DNA of 64,000 nt from Meandrina meandrites (GCA_963693305.1 OY855912.1:3536001-3600000), one strand, 5' to 3'. Shown: positions 11,551-24,521, numbered from the stretch's first letter. A program made the numbers and translations. The notes: generated by a model not told the origin, from the letters alone.

Positions 11551-14419
11551 TAAGGACGTTCACGCTAATGGGTCGTTTGCATTATGACGTCGAACGCGCA
11601 AAGTTGTTGTAGTAAAGTTCGCGCCAAAGAACGACAAACCATCAACGCCGATGGTGTTTTATTTCGCTTAGAGCTCCCCCAAATTGGTTTAAAAAGGTCT
11701 AAAACTACAAATAAATTCATGTTCATAGCAAAGCCACCTCGGTCTATGTTTTTTCCCCAGGACAAAAAATTGCAGGCTGCTTTTGAGGTTGTGGTTCCTA
11801 CCTTGATATTTCGCGCAATTTTTCTTACTTACAACGGACGCGCGCGCTGATTAAATTTCTTCACTAAATAACGAATTCACTTTGGCGATTGAAGCCATTT
11901 CAAGGTAATAAAAAGTATATAAATTGCATACAATTTTACAATTGGACGCGATTAACACAAGGGAATATAGCTCTACAATGAATCAATGCCAAAATATTAT
12001 CATATTTTGCCCAGTTACGCGTGATAATTTCACTTGCTTTTCAGAGTAAATTTACCGTTTCTGTAGTTATTGGGCGCGAACATTACTACATCTACTCGAA
12101 GTCTTTGCGCATTTGACGTTATAATGCAAGCGGCTTATTGTTTCTGCGCATCCTTGTTGCGCACGTAATTCACGTCGCAACGTCTTGCCACGTCATGCAT
12201 CTAGCGCGCTCGCTGAGAAAACTTTTCAAAGAACTGTAGGGTTGGTAGCCATTGGGTTAACTTTGCTTCTATTTTACCCTCTCAAATGGTCCGCTGTAAC
12301 CCCAATTTTTTTTATATGCAGCTTCGCTTTGTGATTTTCGACTGATTGTAAACAAATGAGCAAAATGTCAATGTGGGAAATTTAAAACTTTCTTATTTTT
12401 CTTCCCACGCGGCGTCAAATCTTGCTCATCTTTCAACCGCCAGGCGAGTGCAAATGTGATCGTTTAATGATTCGACGTTTTTTTAAGGAACACCACCTGT
12501 TGAATCAATTTACTCAACTGATCCACTTAACCAATATTCAGATGAGAAAATAACATTTCATGGATTTTTTCGCGATATTTTTTTAAAAACAGACACTGTC
12601 AGAAACGAATGCCAGTTTTTAAAATCTCAAGGTGATCTTTCGAACATCTTATCTTCGAAACAAATTCGGTTAAGGTGGCCCGCGGCTATTTCTGGGAACA
12701 GAGGTGCTCTTTTCTAAATCGAGTTTTCGGCATGAAAACGTTAACCGATTTCTATGATTTTTGGCAATCGAAATAACAAATGTTCAAATTTTATAAAGCT
12801 TTGAACTTTAGGGCGAACAAAATAAACGAACACGAGATATTAGCGCTTTTAAAAAAATCAATTTATGAAAAAAACGCGAATATTTTCCAAACGCGACGAT
12901 AGATTTTTCTCTTATGTCAACAAGTTCAAATTATCCAAGTTTTAATGTGAGCAAGTTTCAACGAAATCGGCTGGATAGAAATTGCTGCACAGTTGACTGT
13001 TGAATTTTTGCTTCAAAATATTATGCTTGTGTATAACTGGGAGCTGTTACAACAACGCTTAAGTAATGTTAAGATCCCATGGATTATTTGAAAGCTTAAT
13101 GCCAGCTAAAACGTTGCCGAAAAGTATGGAAAGATCGGAAACTCCCAGCAAAAGTTGTAGTCAAATGAAGCAGAAGAGGTTTACGGTGCGTAAATTGTGA
13201 ATTTTAAAATATTCATTTTTTTAGAATTAAAAAAAATCCACCGATTTTTTTTCTTTTATTTTCAAGTATGAGAAAATACAGCATATGTGCAAACGGCTTT
13301 ATCTAGTTCCGTCTGTCTAGTCTCGATGAAACTCGTCGAATGTGGCTCGCTAAGATAGCTACTTCTCGTCTTCCATTTTGGAGCGCTTTGAAAATGCTTT
13401 TGTTACAGTAAATTATGCAAACTTGCCGCATTCTCAAGATTATTTAGCACCTGGAAATAAACATGCCACGGATAAAATTGCGGCTGAGCTTTGTATTCAT
13501 GCATTTTATTTAGCAATGAATGGGGCATGTGGCGTGGTATGTTCAATTCCAGGTGCTAAATAATCTTGAGAATGCCGCAAGTTTGAATAATTTACTGTTA
13601 CGCGAGGGTTTTCAAAGCGCTTCAAAATGGAAGACGCGAACTAGCCATCTTGGAGAGCCAAATTCGACGCGTTTCATCGAGATTAGACACACGAAATTAG
13701 ATAAAGCCGTTTGCATACATGCTGTATTTTCTCATACTTAAAAATAAAAGAAAAAAAATCGGTGGATTTTTTTTAATTCGAAAAAGATGAATTTTTTAAA
13801 ATTCACAATTTACGCATGGTAAACCTCTTCCTCTTCATTCGTTTACAACTTTTTCTAGGAGTTTCCGATCTTTCCATACTTTTCAGCAACGTTTTAGCTG
13901 GTATTAAGCTTTCAAATAATCCATTGGATCTGACCATTACTTAAACTTTGTTGTAACAGCTCCCAATTATACACAAGCATAATATTTTGAAGCAAAAATT
14001 CAACAGTCAACTGTACAGCAATTTCTACCCAGCCGATTTCTTTGAAACTTGCTCACATTAAAACTTGGATAATTTGAACTTGTTGACATTAATTAGAAAA
14101 AAATCTATCGTCGCGTTTGGAAAATACTCACATTTTTTTGATAAATATATTTTTTGAAAAGCGCTAATATCTCGTGATCGTTTGCCTTGTTTGCCCTATA
14201 ATTTAAAGCTTTATAAAATTTGAACATTTGTTATTTCGACTACCAAAAATCAGAGAAATCGGTTGAGGTTTACATGCCCAAAACTCGATTTAGAAAAGAG
14301 CACCTCCGTTCCCAAAAAATAGCCGCGGGCCACCTTAACTCCATTTTTTTTTTTACATTTCTGATTTCTTCACAGTGGTGAAGAGATGATTGTTAGAATA
14401 TATTCGCGCGAACGTCCTT
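11551..14419. mobile_element. Probable outer TIR element (AAGGACGTTC ends)
   Basis: AAGGACGTTCACGC at 11551 faces GCGCGAACGTCCTT at about 14404-14417. A second, imperfect inverted pair inside joins 11575-11625 to 12070-12130, both with GCATTATRACGTC and GCGCGAA blocks. The left end follows TTAA directly, while the right is followed by TTTAA. The 12674-14334 foldback element has inserted within it. The frames at 11565-11850 overlap on both strands and I do not believe they are genes. Confidence 0.5.
12674..14334. mobile_element. TTAA-flanked foldback element with ~0.8-kb arms
   Basis: The element starts GGTGGCCCGCGGCTATTT and ends with its reverse complement, AAATAGCCGCGGGCCACC. TTAA lies on both sides (12670-12673 and 14335-14338). 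The arms run inward to about 13470 and 13533, leaving a ~60-base loop around 13500. Arm identity is high but not perfect. TTAA target sites are known for Kolobok and piggyBac superfamilies. The GGTGG start is unlike piggyBac ends, so a Kolobok-type MITE is more likely. Frames at 13378-13741 are translated arm sequence. Confidence 0.8.
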
Positions 14420-14689
14420 TAAACAAAACTAAACGTGTTCATGTTATTAGTTTTTTGTCTAAAACAATGTTAAGAGCATTTCCAGATAGGGCTGCCTGTT
14501 TTGTATCTGTGAGGAAACAATGCTGTATTAGCAAATTGCGCAAATGGCCATGAACAAACAGTGACATCCATTTTGATATTTCTGATAAAACTTTCGAAAA
14601 AAACAAAACATATTCAGACGCGTTAACAAGGTGAAGTTGCGCTTCGAACCATAAATGGCCCTCACAGCCATTTTTTAACCCAGTATGTG

Positions 14690-15400
14690 TATCATGAAAC
14701 AAGTTATTACCGGTCCTTGTATATGGGTTGGTGATCCAGCTATTAGCTGCCATTGCAGGGTGTCTTCGGCACCTTTTTGGTTTAGAAAATTAAATCTTAG
14801 AAATAAGCTTGATTTCTTCGACGCAACACAAAGGTCTTTATTGGAGCTTTGCCAACAGAACGTATTAATTTCTTAAGCTAATAGTGTGAGATCGATCAGA
14901 AAACACCGGAAAGCAGGCGTTTTCTTGAATACAGTTACACATGAATTCAACGTTCCAGAAAGACGTGAGGAACACGGGGCAACACACGTGAGACCTTAAC
15001 ATATACGCAGTTTTCCGTCTATCGATAAAATATCCAACATTTTTTACCGAACGATTCAAATAATTAGATAATACTTAATACTGAACAACAATGCAAATGT
15101 ATCACTCACCTTTGGATAGAGCTAAACAGGAGATTACAAAAGTAGAGGAAGGGGATGAAGGAGCTGGAGTTTCTCTTGTACCGTGCTCGTAGCCTGACTG
15201 GTTTGGGTTATGTGCTTCTTACAAGTGATAAATTGAAAGGATATTCAGTTAAAATAAATGAAGATGGCTTGTCATTCCAACTGATATGAATCTATTGCAG
15301 CCAGCCAATAGATATTTTAAAACCTTCATTATCGCTGTTTTTTTAGGGAGATCAGGTGACAAGCCATAATGACAAGTTGGCCATGATTCTGCTCTCACGG
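14690..15400 (-). repeat. Duplicate 2 of the exchanger promoter/first-exon segment
   Basis: Same-orientation paralogue of 10280-10960, and head-to-head inverted with the true exchanger promoter at 15480-15700. The mirror point is near 15405. CTATTGGCTGGCTGCAATAG on the minus strand at about 15310 matches CTATTGGCCGGCTATAATGG on the plus strand at about 15490. Confidence 0.7.
15109..15200 (-). pseudogene. Second orphan first-exon copy of the exchanger
   Basis: On the minus strand, AAGAGAAACTCCAGCTCCTT leads through a hydrophobic-coding stretch to TCTATCCAAAG|GTGAGT, with the donor after 15109. It aligns with exon 1 of the exchanger, but the initiator ATG is not conserved and the frame that keeps the hydrophobic run leaves phase 2 rather than phase 1. 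An upstream minus ATG (MKVLKYLLAG...) hits a stop before this stretch. No downstream exon is visible on this strand. Confidence 0.55.
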
Positions 15401-15404
15401 ACTC

Positions 15405-15625
15405 CATGTGAGATGAAAACGAATAGTGAGCATACAAAATTAAACATTACAAAGCGAGGTCTAGTAAAGTGTACTTTGGAAATGTCAGCAACCTTCTATT
15501 GGCCGGCTATAATGGGTTCATGTCATTTGAATCGACATGCCTTCTTGGTTTCACTTAATATGCTTTAAATTTCTTTCAGTTCGAAGAGGCACCTTTCGGC
15601 CCAAAACGGTCGTTACGACCAGAGT
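15405..15625 (+). promoter_or_regulatory. Exchanger promoter/5' UTR, mirrored in the divergent orphan exon
   Basis: This segment lies directly upstream of the initiator ATG. It is conserved in inverted orientation at 15200-15400 and again at 10700-10860. Conservation of non-coding sequence from CTATTGGCCGGC to the ATG suggests that promoter and UTR were duplicated with the exon. No clear TATA box is seen. Confidence 0.4.
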
Positions 15626-16518
15626 ATGGATAAGAGGAATTTCAAATCCCCCAGTCTTTTCTTTACTATTATAATCTCTTGTTTGGCTCTAAGCAGAGGT
15701 AAGTAATGCAATTGGGTTAACGTAATACTAGATTTCGTAATACTAAATATTCGAATCGTTCATAGGGGCGGATCCAGAAAGATCAGAAAGACGGGACCGA
15801 AAAAGGTTCGGCGAGGACTCCCATAGCCACAGCACAACCCTGATTCCACAAAACCGCGCGAAAGAAGGTTGGTTACAATAGTTTTTAGAATAAATCCAAG
15901 GAAAAGGGCTTGGGGGGTGGGGGGGGGGGGGGGTGGGGGGTGTAGGGAGCTGCACCCTCGGCCCTCCCCCTAAATCCGCGCCAATGGTTCAGTTCAGTGT
16001 ACGCCTGGAAATCTTATCGACGTGGCTCACTTGCTATGAAAGATGAAAACAAAAGTTTCATTAAAAAGAAATAATGAATTTAGTTTCTGCTAGATCTCAA
16101 TGATCAAGGGCCCAGCCCGAAACGTCTGGAAAGATACATTGATGAGATAAATTGGCACCTAATACTCGAGCACGACAACTGTATTTTGCCTTTTTGTGTT
16201 AATAAGTTTATAAACTACAAGTGCCACGCAGCCAACGAAATAAATCAGTCTAGAAATTATATCACAGTGTTTCGGAAATGCTTCACTCACAATAACTATT
16301 GAATGGCATTGTACTGTTCTGTTGCCAAAGCTTAATTCAATCAGGAACTTTGTTTGGCGTTCGAGAAATCAAACATATTTCTTAGACTTCACCTCGTTTA
16401 CAGCGTTCGAATTTGTTTTCTCGAAAATTTTACCAAACTGGTTGTCCGTAAATTTATTATAAATTTGGCGTTTTTTAATACGGTAGCTCGCCGTCCGCAG
16501 AAGAAAATTAAATAAAAG

Positions 16519-16593
<75 letters not shown>

Positions 16594-19500
16594 ATGGAAT
16601 CAAGCCACGTTGTATGTAATATGAATTCAAGTTAATTTGACAACCATGGGAGGGAGAGCAGAGAAGCTGTACGAGCTATCCACTCAAATAAACAGATCTG
16701 TCAAATTCACTCTTTGTACTAGCATGGTGTGCCATTCCGGGTCGGCCAATCGCATTGCAGGTTTTCCTTTGTGTCAATCAAGACCATGCAGTTTTACGTA
16801 CACATCTGCATTTTCACTTTTGTGTACTGTCACCTTCCAAAGCGTTGTCACAAAAATTCTCACCAACACAACCGTCCTTAATTTGGTTTCTTTAAGAATA
16901 GTACCTGTTGATAATTAACCTGATTTAACAAAAAAATACTTTATGAAAATTACGCCAGTGATGATTATTTGGCGTACTTTGCATGAAATATCACAATTTG
17001 TTTTGTTTGGGCCCTTCTGCTAACGTCCCGATACCCCCTCCCGTACCTCATCACTTGTCCCTTTACCCCAGTATTTTGGACTATATGTGAATTATTTACA
17101 CAGTGGGGGCTACTATCAAATCAGAGTAACCACAATATCAACACTTTGTACTAAAGGCAAACAATATCGTGAAAAAACATGTTCTTCAAATATCGGAAAA
17201 GCAAATCGTCAGCAACACCAAAAATTATTCCGATTCATTACAAATAGAAATATCTGACGACTGCAATGCTTTTAAGTTCGATTAGAGCTATGTATCAGCG
17301 AGAAATATAATGTGAGCTCTTTTCCGTGTTTAATTGTTAAGCATACATATACATTCCAGCTTTACTCTGAGAAAGAAAAAAAAATCCCACCAATGCGAGG
17401 GCTTGCAAGCGCAAGCAAAGACGCAAAAAGCCTTCGCGTGTGTCCTGTTTGCTGGCACGGAAGGGCAATTAGGAAGTTCCTTGTCATTCTTCTTCTACCG
17501 CGATCTGGAAACGCAACACTATTTCTTTTTGAAATAGCTGAATGTTGAATTGTCGTTGCGCGCGTTAAGTCGATCGAAGAAGAAGTGATCCGATTTAGCT
17601 TTCTATTTTGCTGTCTTAAGAAAGGAAGTCTATTGTAGGGCATCATGAAGTCCAATGAAAGTGGGAGTCTAGCGATTTTCAAGTTATGGGTCGGCTATTA
17701 TCGTACATCAAACTGAGCTTTAGCGGGTTGAGATTAACTCGCTAAGTCGGGTAAGGTACAGATAATGTTTTCCTTGGAGACAGGAAGGAAGTCTAGCCAC
17801 ATTAACCAGCACTCGAAACTAGGTTTTAGTGCTGATTTGAAGGCGTCCATAACGATATTTGTCTTGAACTTGAATTAGAGTCTTTAAAAATTCTGTTCTA
17901 ATGCTGCGAAGGAGTCTAGCCATTTCAATATTGTTTTGCTACATCCGGGATATTGTATAAGACGTATAACAAATAGGCATCGAGCCTCGAGGAGCATGTA
18001 AAGAGATATTTACGCCCTTTTTTGAACTTCAATGCGGTTTTAACTGTGTTTTCAACACTTAAATTGAGGACATCTTTTTCGATTTCTTACAAAGGTTTTG
18101 GTCCAAAAAAAATGAAATTCTACGGGAATTTACGCCATCCCCAGTCCTCTCAAGAGTTTGCTCCTTATATAATGCAGGAAGAGCCCGCGAAGCATTATGA
18201 GGCGTATCGGGCGCGACGGTTCAGGCGCGTTAATCCCTGCTCCATCCGGGTTTTTATCGTTGACTTATAAATTATCTGCTCGGTGGGGTAAAATTACCGC
18301 AGCTGCAAGTTGTATTGCGCTTTTTGAATAACGAGTGACGATGTGCATGTTTCCCGGCGTTTACCGATCGGTAAAATGCACGAAAACGGGTTTGTATTCC
18401 GGCATTTGCAGATTTTTATCGCTTTTCTGTGCGTTGTTTGGGTAGGCGAATTCGAGAAAACCTATTTTCCAGCGTTTGTAGTTGCGTATTTTTCTAGCTT
18501 ACGCCAGGAAAAATAGCTGGTAATTGTTTTGAATTAATCACATTTTTGACCGCAAAACATAAAATTGCCCGTTGCATATTCTCTTTCAAGTACGCGATTT
18601 ATGTATTGGTTTCCCTCCCCAGTAAGAAATGCAAAGACGCAAAGTACTGTAAAATAATAAAAAAAGTTATTTCTTTATAAATTTGCGCAGAACTAAGGTC
18701 TTAAAAGGTTTGCTTCCGGCTCATTTACTTAACCCCCATGATCATCACTTATAAGCATTATATCAGCATTATATAAGCATTAATTCAAACACCAGTAAGT
18801 TAACCGTTCTTTTTCCCTGTCAGGTCAGTCATCCACAACCACACCCTCGCTTGCCAACGACATGCGCGAGCTCAAAAACTGCACTCCAGCATCAATAGAA
18901 GAATTTCCTAAATATTTCTTCAATCAGCATCAAAGGCAGCAGGGCGCAATTGTTATCAACTTTGCAGTGGTATTTTATATGTTCTGGGCCACAGCAATCA
19001 TCTGCGATAATTACTTTGTACCCTGCCTAGAAATCATTTGCGATAAGATGGGACTTCAAACCGATGTAGCTGGAGCTACTTTTATGGCTTTCGGAAGTTC
19101 AGCACCTGAACTATTTATTTCCGTGATTGGTAAGTAAAGGATTTTCCTTTAAATAAGGGCCTGTAATGCCAGTTAGAAATTAACATCCAAACTTCGTTGT
19201 TTGTAGTGTCATTAAATCTGAACTTGGGTTTTATTTTTTTTCCAAGTTTTTTTTCAACATATTGCAAAACATTGAAGACATATTTACTGGCCATGCTGGG
19301 TGTTAAATTTCACAACAAGATATGACGGCATGAAACGCTAGTGTAAGCAAGCTACTCAGTCATAAGAAAAGACAACATGTCGGCCTGGAGACTGTACCTT
19401 TAAGGTGGATTCATACTCTTGTAATTTTCACTCAGGGGTGTTCGTCACCAAAGGTGATATTGGAATCGGTACTATTTTGGGATCAGCTGTATTCAATGTG

Positions 19501-22500
19501 CTCTTCGTAATCGGTGTATGCGGAGTTGCAGCTGGGACGGTAAGATTTTTACTTTCATTAATTTTGTTTATTGCCTAGCCTGCTCGGGACTGATGAATCC
19601 CTGCTATTACTGCTATTTGAACACAAATCAATAATTGTGCACGGTTGTGGACCGTTTTCAGGTGTTGGATCTTCACTATTCACTGGACTGATTCACAGAC
19701 TCTCCATGTTTTGATTAAAAATTTCTAGACGCTGCAGCCATTTGAACGAATTTCGGGCCGATGATTTCTACAATGTCCACGAAATGTTAGTCTTTTACCA
19801 ATCTAAACACTTTTCAGATAAATAAGAGTTCTTTTAAATGCCAGTTAAATATTTAGACCCTCGTTGTTAATTTTTGGCACATTTTATAGATATTTTGTTA
19901 ACTTTATAAAAATACTCTACAATTCTCTAATCTAGTCTCTAATCCTAATGAGCAGTTAACAGACATTTTCTTCCCTTTACGCAAATCTGTGTTTGTTTGC
20001 TGTAAAATTTCTTCTTTTTAACACTAATTATATTTTCTACTCAGTGTAATGTTTAAATACATAGAGAAAAGAAAAACACATTTACAGAGATTTTTTTAGC
20101 ACAGTAGTTATAGCGTAATTAAAGGAAAAGGTCACTCCAGAAAAGGTGCATATTTTGAAATCTCCAATAAACAGATAGGACTAGCTAATCCATGTGTAAT
20201 TCATATGTGTTTAGCCCATAGGCGCTAATTGAGGACACCCACAATTCTTAATAACTATAAGTTCTTAAAAATTTGCCTAAGATACTTTAAAAAATGGTCC
20301 TAGCTAAGAAATACAGTCATTATAAAATGTAAATGTTTAAGAATAAAACAGCGTTCAATGCTAAAAATTTCACAGGGATTTGGTGAAGTCTGTAAATGGT
20401 CCAGCCTTTTTTTAAGATTGTCAAATCATAAAGGAGTAATATAGCTATGTTTCTGATCGTAAGAGCTGTGTTTTGTTCTATGTGTCCGCATCTTGACAAT
20501 GGATCAAAGCGAAAACGTAAGTCCTGTAGGTTTTGTAGTATAAGAACATTACTTGACTACTTTCTCTGCAACCTCTCTCTATTGAGTAAAACGCTAATGA
20601 ATACATATTTTTTTATGCCTTCTTTCAGGTTTTGTACTTAGCCTGGTGGCCTTTGGTCAGAGATATGATGTTTTATCTCTTAAGCATTGTGTTTCTCATG
20701 CTGGTGCTTAGAGATAATGTTGTGATCTGGTGAGCGTTTTTGTGTCAGCTTTAAATTGAATTTTTGTCATTTAAATTAATTTGCTTTTGCAACGCATTTC
20801 TCTTTGTTGCTATTTACAATGTTAAGGCCAACATTATTTTTACCATCTGTATACTGCCTTCCTTCAAGCATCTCACAAAAGTCTTTTGATTGATAATTTT
20901 CCAGGCCAGAGGCAACAGCGATGGCTTGTTCCTACTCAATCTACCTTCTCATCATGTACTTTAATCCACGCATAGAAGCATGGCTTTACAAAGTAACCAA
21001 CACGACAAGTCCCGAGTATAAATCGGAGCTGCACGCCTCGAGGGGCAAAAACAACCAATATTCCCAGGTTCCTAACGATGAGGCAGAAGAATCAGAAGAA
21101 GACTTGAACAAAACCGTTGAAGATAAAGACGTTGAAAGAGGAACGCTAGAAGAAGAGGAAGGAGGTGACAAGCCAAATAAAGCAGACGTTAAGGAAAACA
21201 AAGGATTCAATGGTAATATTTTCAGTGTCATCCGTTTCAGTCCTTAGAAAAACAGCTTTAGTCTTCTTGGCTACAAGCATGGCATTTTTTCCTTTTACCA
21301 ATGGTTTATTGCTTGATTTTGTTACCATTATTCGAGTTTGTTTTTTTACTTACTTCATAGGAATTTGACAAAGGCTACCATACACACTTTATGTAGGTAA
21401 AAAAAAATAAGTATTGCTACTAATAATATGGCTTTTCCACAATTCATCTTTTTAACGACGAAACTAAATCGTAGGAACCATATATAATCATAAAAACCAC
21501 GTCTCATATCATGCCTAACATGCGTATTAATTCTTACTTAGTTTAGTTCCGGGAGGACTGCGCGAAACGATCGTCCACCTAACAGCGCCGAATATACACA
21601 GAAGCACACAAACCAAAAACTGTCTTTTTGGTTTATCATTACTTTTAAGCCATGAGTGTTGGTTTTTTTGGAGGAGGGATACAGAATTACGCAATCGGGA
21701 AACAAAATAAGAAATTATGTGTCACATTGTAACGACCCATTAATAGTAATGGCCTAGCCCTGGTCCTATGAGTTTAGTACATCTGAGTCTTAATTTCCAC
21801 TTATTCAGGCAGTGGAGAGCAGCACACTCATCCCCCTGACGACCAACACGATCAGCACAAACCACGTGAAGTTCCAAGCCTCACTCTCGGAACACCGTGG
21901 AGTCCTCCTGAAGGGATCTGGCCCAGAATATGCTGGGTTTTGGGTCTTCCAATTAACATATCCTTCTATTTTACCATCCCAAATGTGAAGAAAGAATCGT
22001 GCCAGAAGTACGCACCTGTCGCCTTCATAGTTTGCATATTCTGGATCGCATTCACTTCCTACATCCTTGTGTGGATGGTAACCATTATTGGATACACGTT
22101 TATGATTCCGGACTCGGTAATGGGCCTTTCACTACTCGCCTTTGGAACAAGCGTGCCGGATTCCTTATCAAGTATCTTTGTGGCAAGGAAAGGTAAGATA
22201 TTTACTGGCTATAAATAATGGTCCTACTGCGTGATTATAAGAACTGGTTTTTTTTTTGTTAAGTAAGAGTGGATACTCCTATTCAGCCCGGGCTGTTTTA
22301 GAGTTCTTGAGTCTAGAAAGTTGCTGAATACAGTATCTACCCCCCCCCCCCCCCCCCCCCTCCTGACCCTGACTCGAAGCAGGTTGATGTGACTAGAGCA
22401 AAACCCCGGAGAACGAACAGTGAAAGACGCACCTTTTTCCAAACTGGATAAAGAGCCTGCAATTCCCATCACATTATGTTGGCAAATTTCTCTCAATGCC

Positions 22501-23556
22501 ACAATCCATACCTGTCTGAATCTGCTGCTCTCCCTGCTCTCAGTGTTGAGTGAACCAATTTTTGTCATGCAGAAAGTCGTTGTTATTAACATTAGGTGGC
22601 GGAGAGAGAAACTGTTCCAGCAAATGTGTACGATGTCGTGGAATTATGAATTACATTGGCAGTCCACTACAAACCGCGCAAAACATTTTTTGGAACTGAA
22701 AGTTAAGTTAAGGAAAAAAAAGTTAAGAAAAAACTGGTGATACTTTCCAAATTCTGACCATTTAAAAAATATATATCAAAAAAATGCGCTCTTGCAAAAG
22801 GAATATTTCCGAAATTTCGAGAAATTTCTTTGAAAAGCTCGTCAAGGTTTCGAAAGAGCGGAGGGAATGCCAAAAATTTACTCTTAATCACCAAAACATC
22901 GTTTAATAATACGAGAAAGACGTTAAACAATTCAACCGGGTTCAACATGCAAGAGAATTACGCATGGCCTGATAGATTTTTTCCTATTTTAACCTGAGAA
23001 CAGGCTCTGTTTACGTTTCGCTTATTAAACCATTTCCGCGGGAAACGCTAAACGAGAGCCTGAAGTTTAGCGAGCGGCCCATGTTAGAGAATGTGAGAGC
23101 GCTGCTAAAATTTGGACTAATCATGGCTTGAACCAATGTGAACTTATCACATTTTTACATAATCCTTTATACGGTGGAGAAATCCCTTCCTTTAAAGAAT
23201 TTATATAACAAATTGTTTTGTGTCTTGCAGGTGACGGAGATATGGCCGTATCTCACACAGTCGGTAGCAATGTGTTCGATATTCTCCTGGGCCTGGGTAT
23301 TCCATGGCTTATTAAGGGAGCTGTATGGGACTCGGCCGTTGTCATCGACAGCCACGGCCTTTTTTTGGCTTGCTTCTTTATCCTCGGCTCCATAACCGCC
23401 GAATTGTTGGTTATTTATTACTTCAAATGGGTTTTAGATCGCAAAGTTGGGTGTATTCATTTAGTGATTTTCTTCATATTCATGGGGATATCCATTTATG
23501 TGGAAATGAAAGCATTTGCAAGGTATAACCTACCAATGTGCATTGTAGACATTTAG
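15626..23556 (+). CDS. K+-dependent Na+/Ca2+ exchanger (SLC24/NCKX-type), 7 coding exons
   Basis: Exons: 15626-15698, 18824-19129, 19436-19539, 20629-20729, 20905-21212, 21809-22192 and 23231-23556. All have AG/GT borders and agreeing phases, giving 533 residues. Residues 1-25 are a signal-like segment (MDKRNFKS then a hydrophobic run). A short extracellular part follows, then TM1 (about 66-85). The alpha-1 repeat (about 108-161) carries [15 protein letters not shown] with E120. TM segments with AWWPLVRD come next, then an acidic cytosolic loop (about 235-290). The alpha-2 repeat has IPD (D399), GTSVPD (D415) and GSNVFD (D442). The last Asp matches by motif the residue that confers K+ dependence in NCKX2. 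The family exports Ca2+ and K+ against Na+ entry. The loop is short compared with vertebrate NCKX proteins. An acceptor-like TTTCTTTCAG at 15575-15584 hints at a further 5' UTR exon. AATAAA lies near 23633. Confidence 0.92.
15908..15943. repeat. G-rich homopolymer tract
   Basis: A long G run with few interruptions in intron 1 of the exchanger. Confidence 0.9.
16514..16594. repeat. (AAAT)n microsatellite
   Basis: About 20 uninterrupted tetranucleotide units in intron 1 of the exchanger. The rest of this 3.1-kb intron shows no other gene or element that I can support. Confidence 0.95.
22341..22360. repeat. Poly-C tract
   Basis: A 20-base C run in intron 6 of the exchanger. Confidence 0.95.
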
Positions 23557-24286
23557 CTCCTTACCCCCGAAAGTAAAAATAGCAATAGAGCTCTATTTGG
23601 TTGTATTATTACAGTCTTGGTTTAGCAATTAGAAATAAAGAAAAAACAGCAGTATTAACGTGTCTCAATACAGTATTTTCTGGAAAAGACCTAACATTTT
23701 CAATTGGTCGTTATGGCGACTTTCCGGGAAACATTTTGGTTGGTCTCAGTCTGCTACTCATTTTGAAGTGTAATTAGCAGTAGCAAAATTAAGCCAATAT
23801 TTTCTATTTGAATGGCCATAGTTTTTGGTTCATGCACAGACTAGATATTTTGTAATTAAATGTTTGACTCATAGTTGGATTCCGAGCTAATTGACGCACC
23901 TTTTTTAGTTTAAGTCCGAAGCAGGAACCCATAATAACCCCGAGCGTGGAACTCTCATATTAAACCTAATTTTCATGGCGTTTTCACCGATCACGCTATT
24001 TTTAGACAGGTTTTCGACTACTTTTCCAGCGAAATTTCAGTTCTACTCCACGCAAGTTGTGATCCACACACCGAAAATCCATCTCTACTTTTGCTGTACG
24101 CGACTGATTGTTTAAATCCTTGAATAGTGATCACAGTTCATGTGGTAGTTTGCAATCGCCAAAATTCAATCTAAAAATAGATGAGCCTGTGAAAATGCCG
24201 TGACGACACAAATATGGCCTCTTGTCCGAATATGAAAATAAGTATCAGGCTTTGGTGCTGATTTTTGTCGTCTGCTTCTAGACACG
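23557..24286. other. Exchanger 3' UTR and intergenic, no gene seen
   Basis: Includes a possible polyadenylation signal near 23633. Nothing else coding is visible. Confidence 0.6.
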
Positions 24287-24337
24287 TTAGGGGAGGGGAC
24301 TTTTCCCCTCAGCTACTCCTTTTGACACGTTAATAAA

Positions 24338-24385
<48 letters not shown>

Positions 24386-24404
24386 ATTATTATTATTATT
24401 ATTA

Positions 24405-24443
<39 letters not shown>
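24287..24443 (+). repeat. Retroposon 3' tail with (ATT)n, second copy
   Basis: GGGGACTTTTCCCCTCAGCT... through GACACGTTAATAAAGTTATT matches 3327-3375 almost base for base, and again runs into an (ATT)n tract. Confidence 0.8.
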
Positions 24444-24444
<1 letters not shown>

Positions 24445-24521
24445 CGCAATAAATTGGATAACACAAAGCAAAACCTGAGAGTATATTAGACAATTGTGAA
24501 TTGAGGAAGTACATACAAAGT

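Noticed and set aside
11565..11850. Frames of 66 and 88 codons on opposite strands
   Set aside because: They overlap each other inside a transposon-like element and show no domain.
13378..13741. Overlapping open frames of 61 and 73 codons
   Set aside because: They lie in the arms and loop of the foldback element and read the same repeat in both directions.
18862..19137. Considered ATG 18862 as the exchanger start
   Set aside because: The frame is open upstream to an acceptor at 18823, and exon 1 at 15626-15698 supplies a signal peptide in the correct phase.
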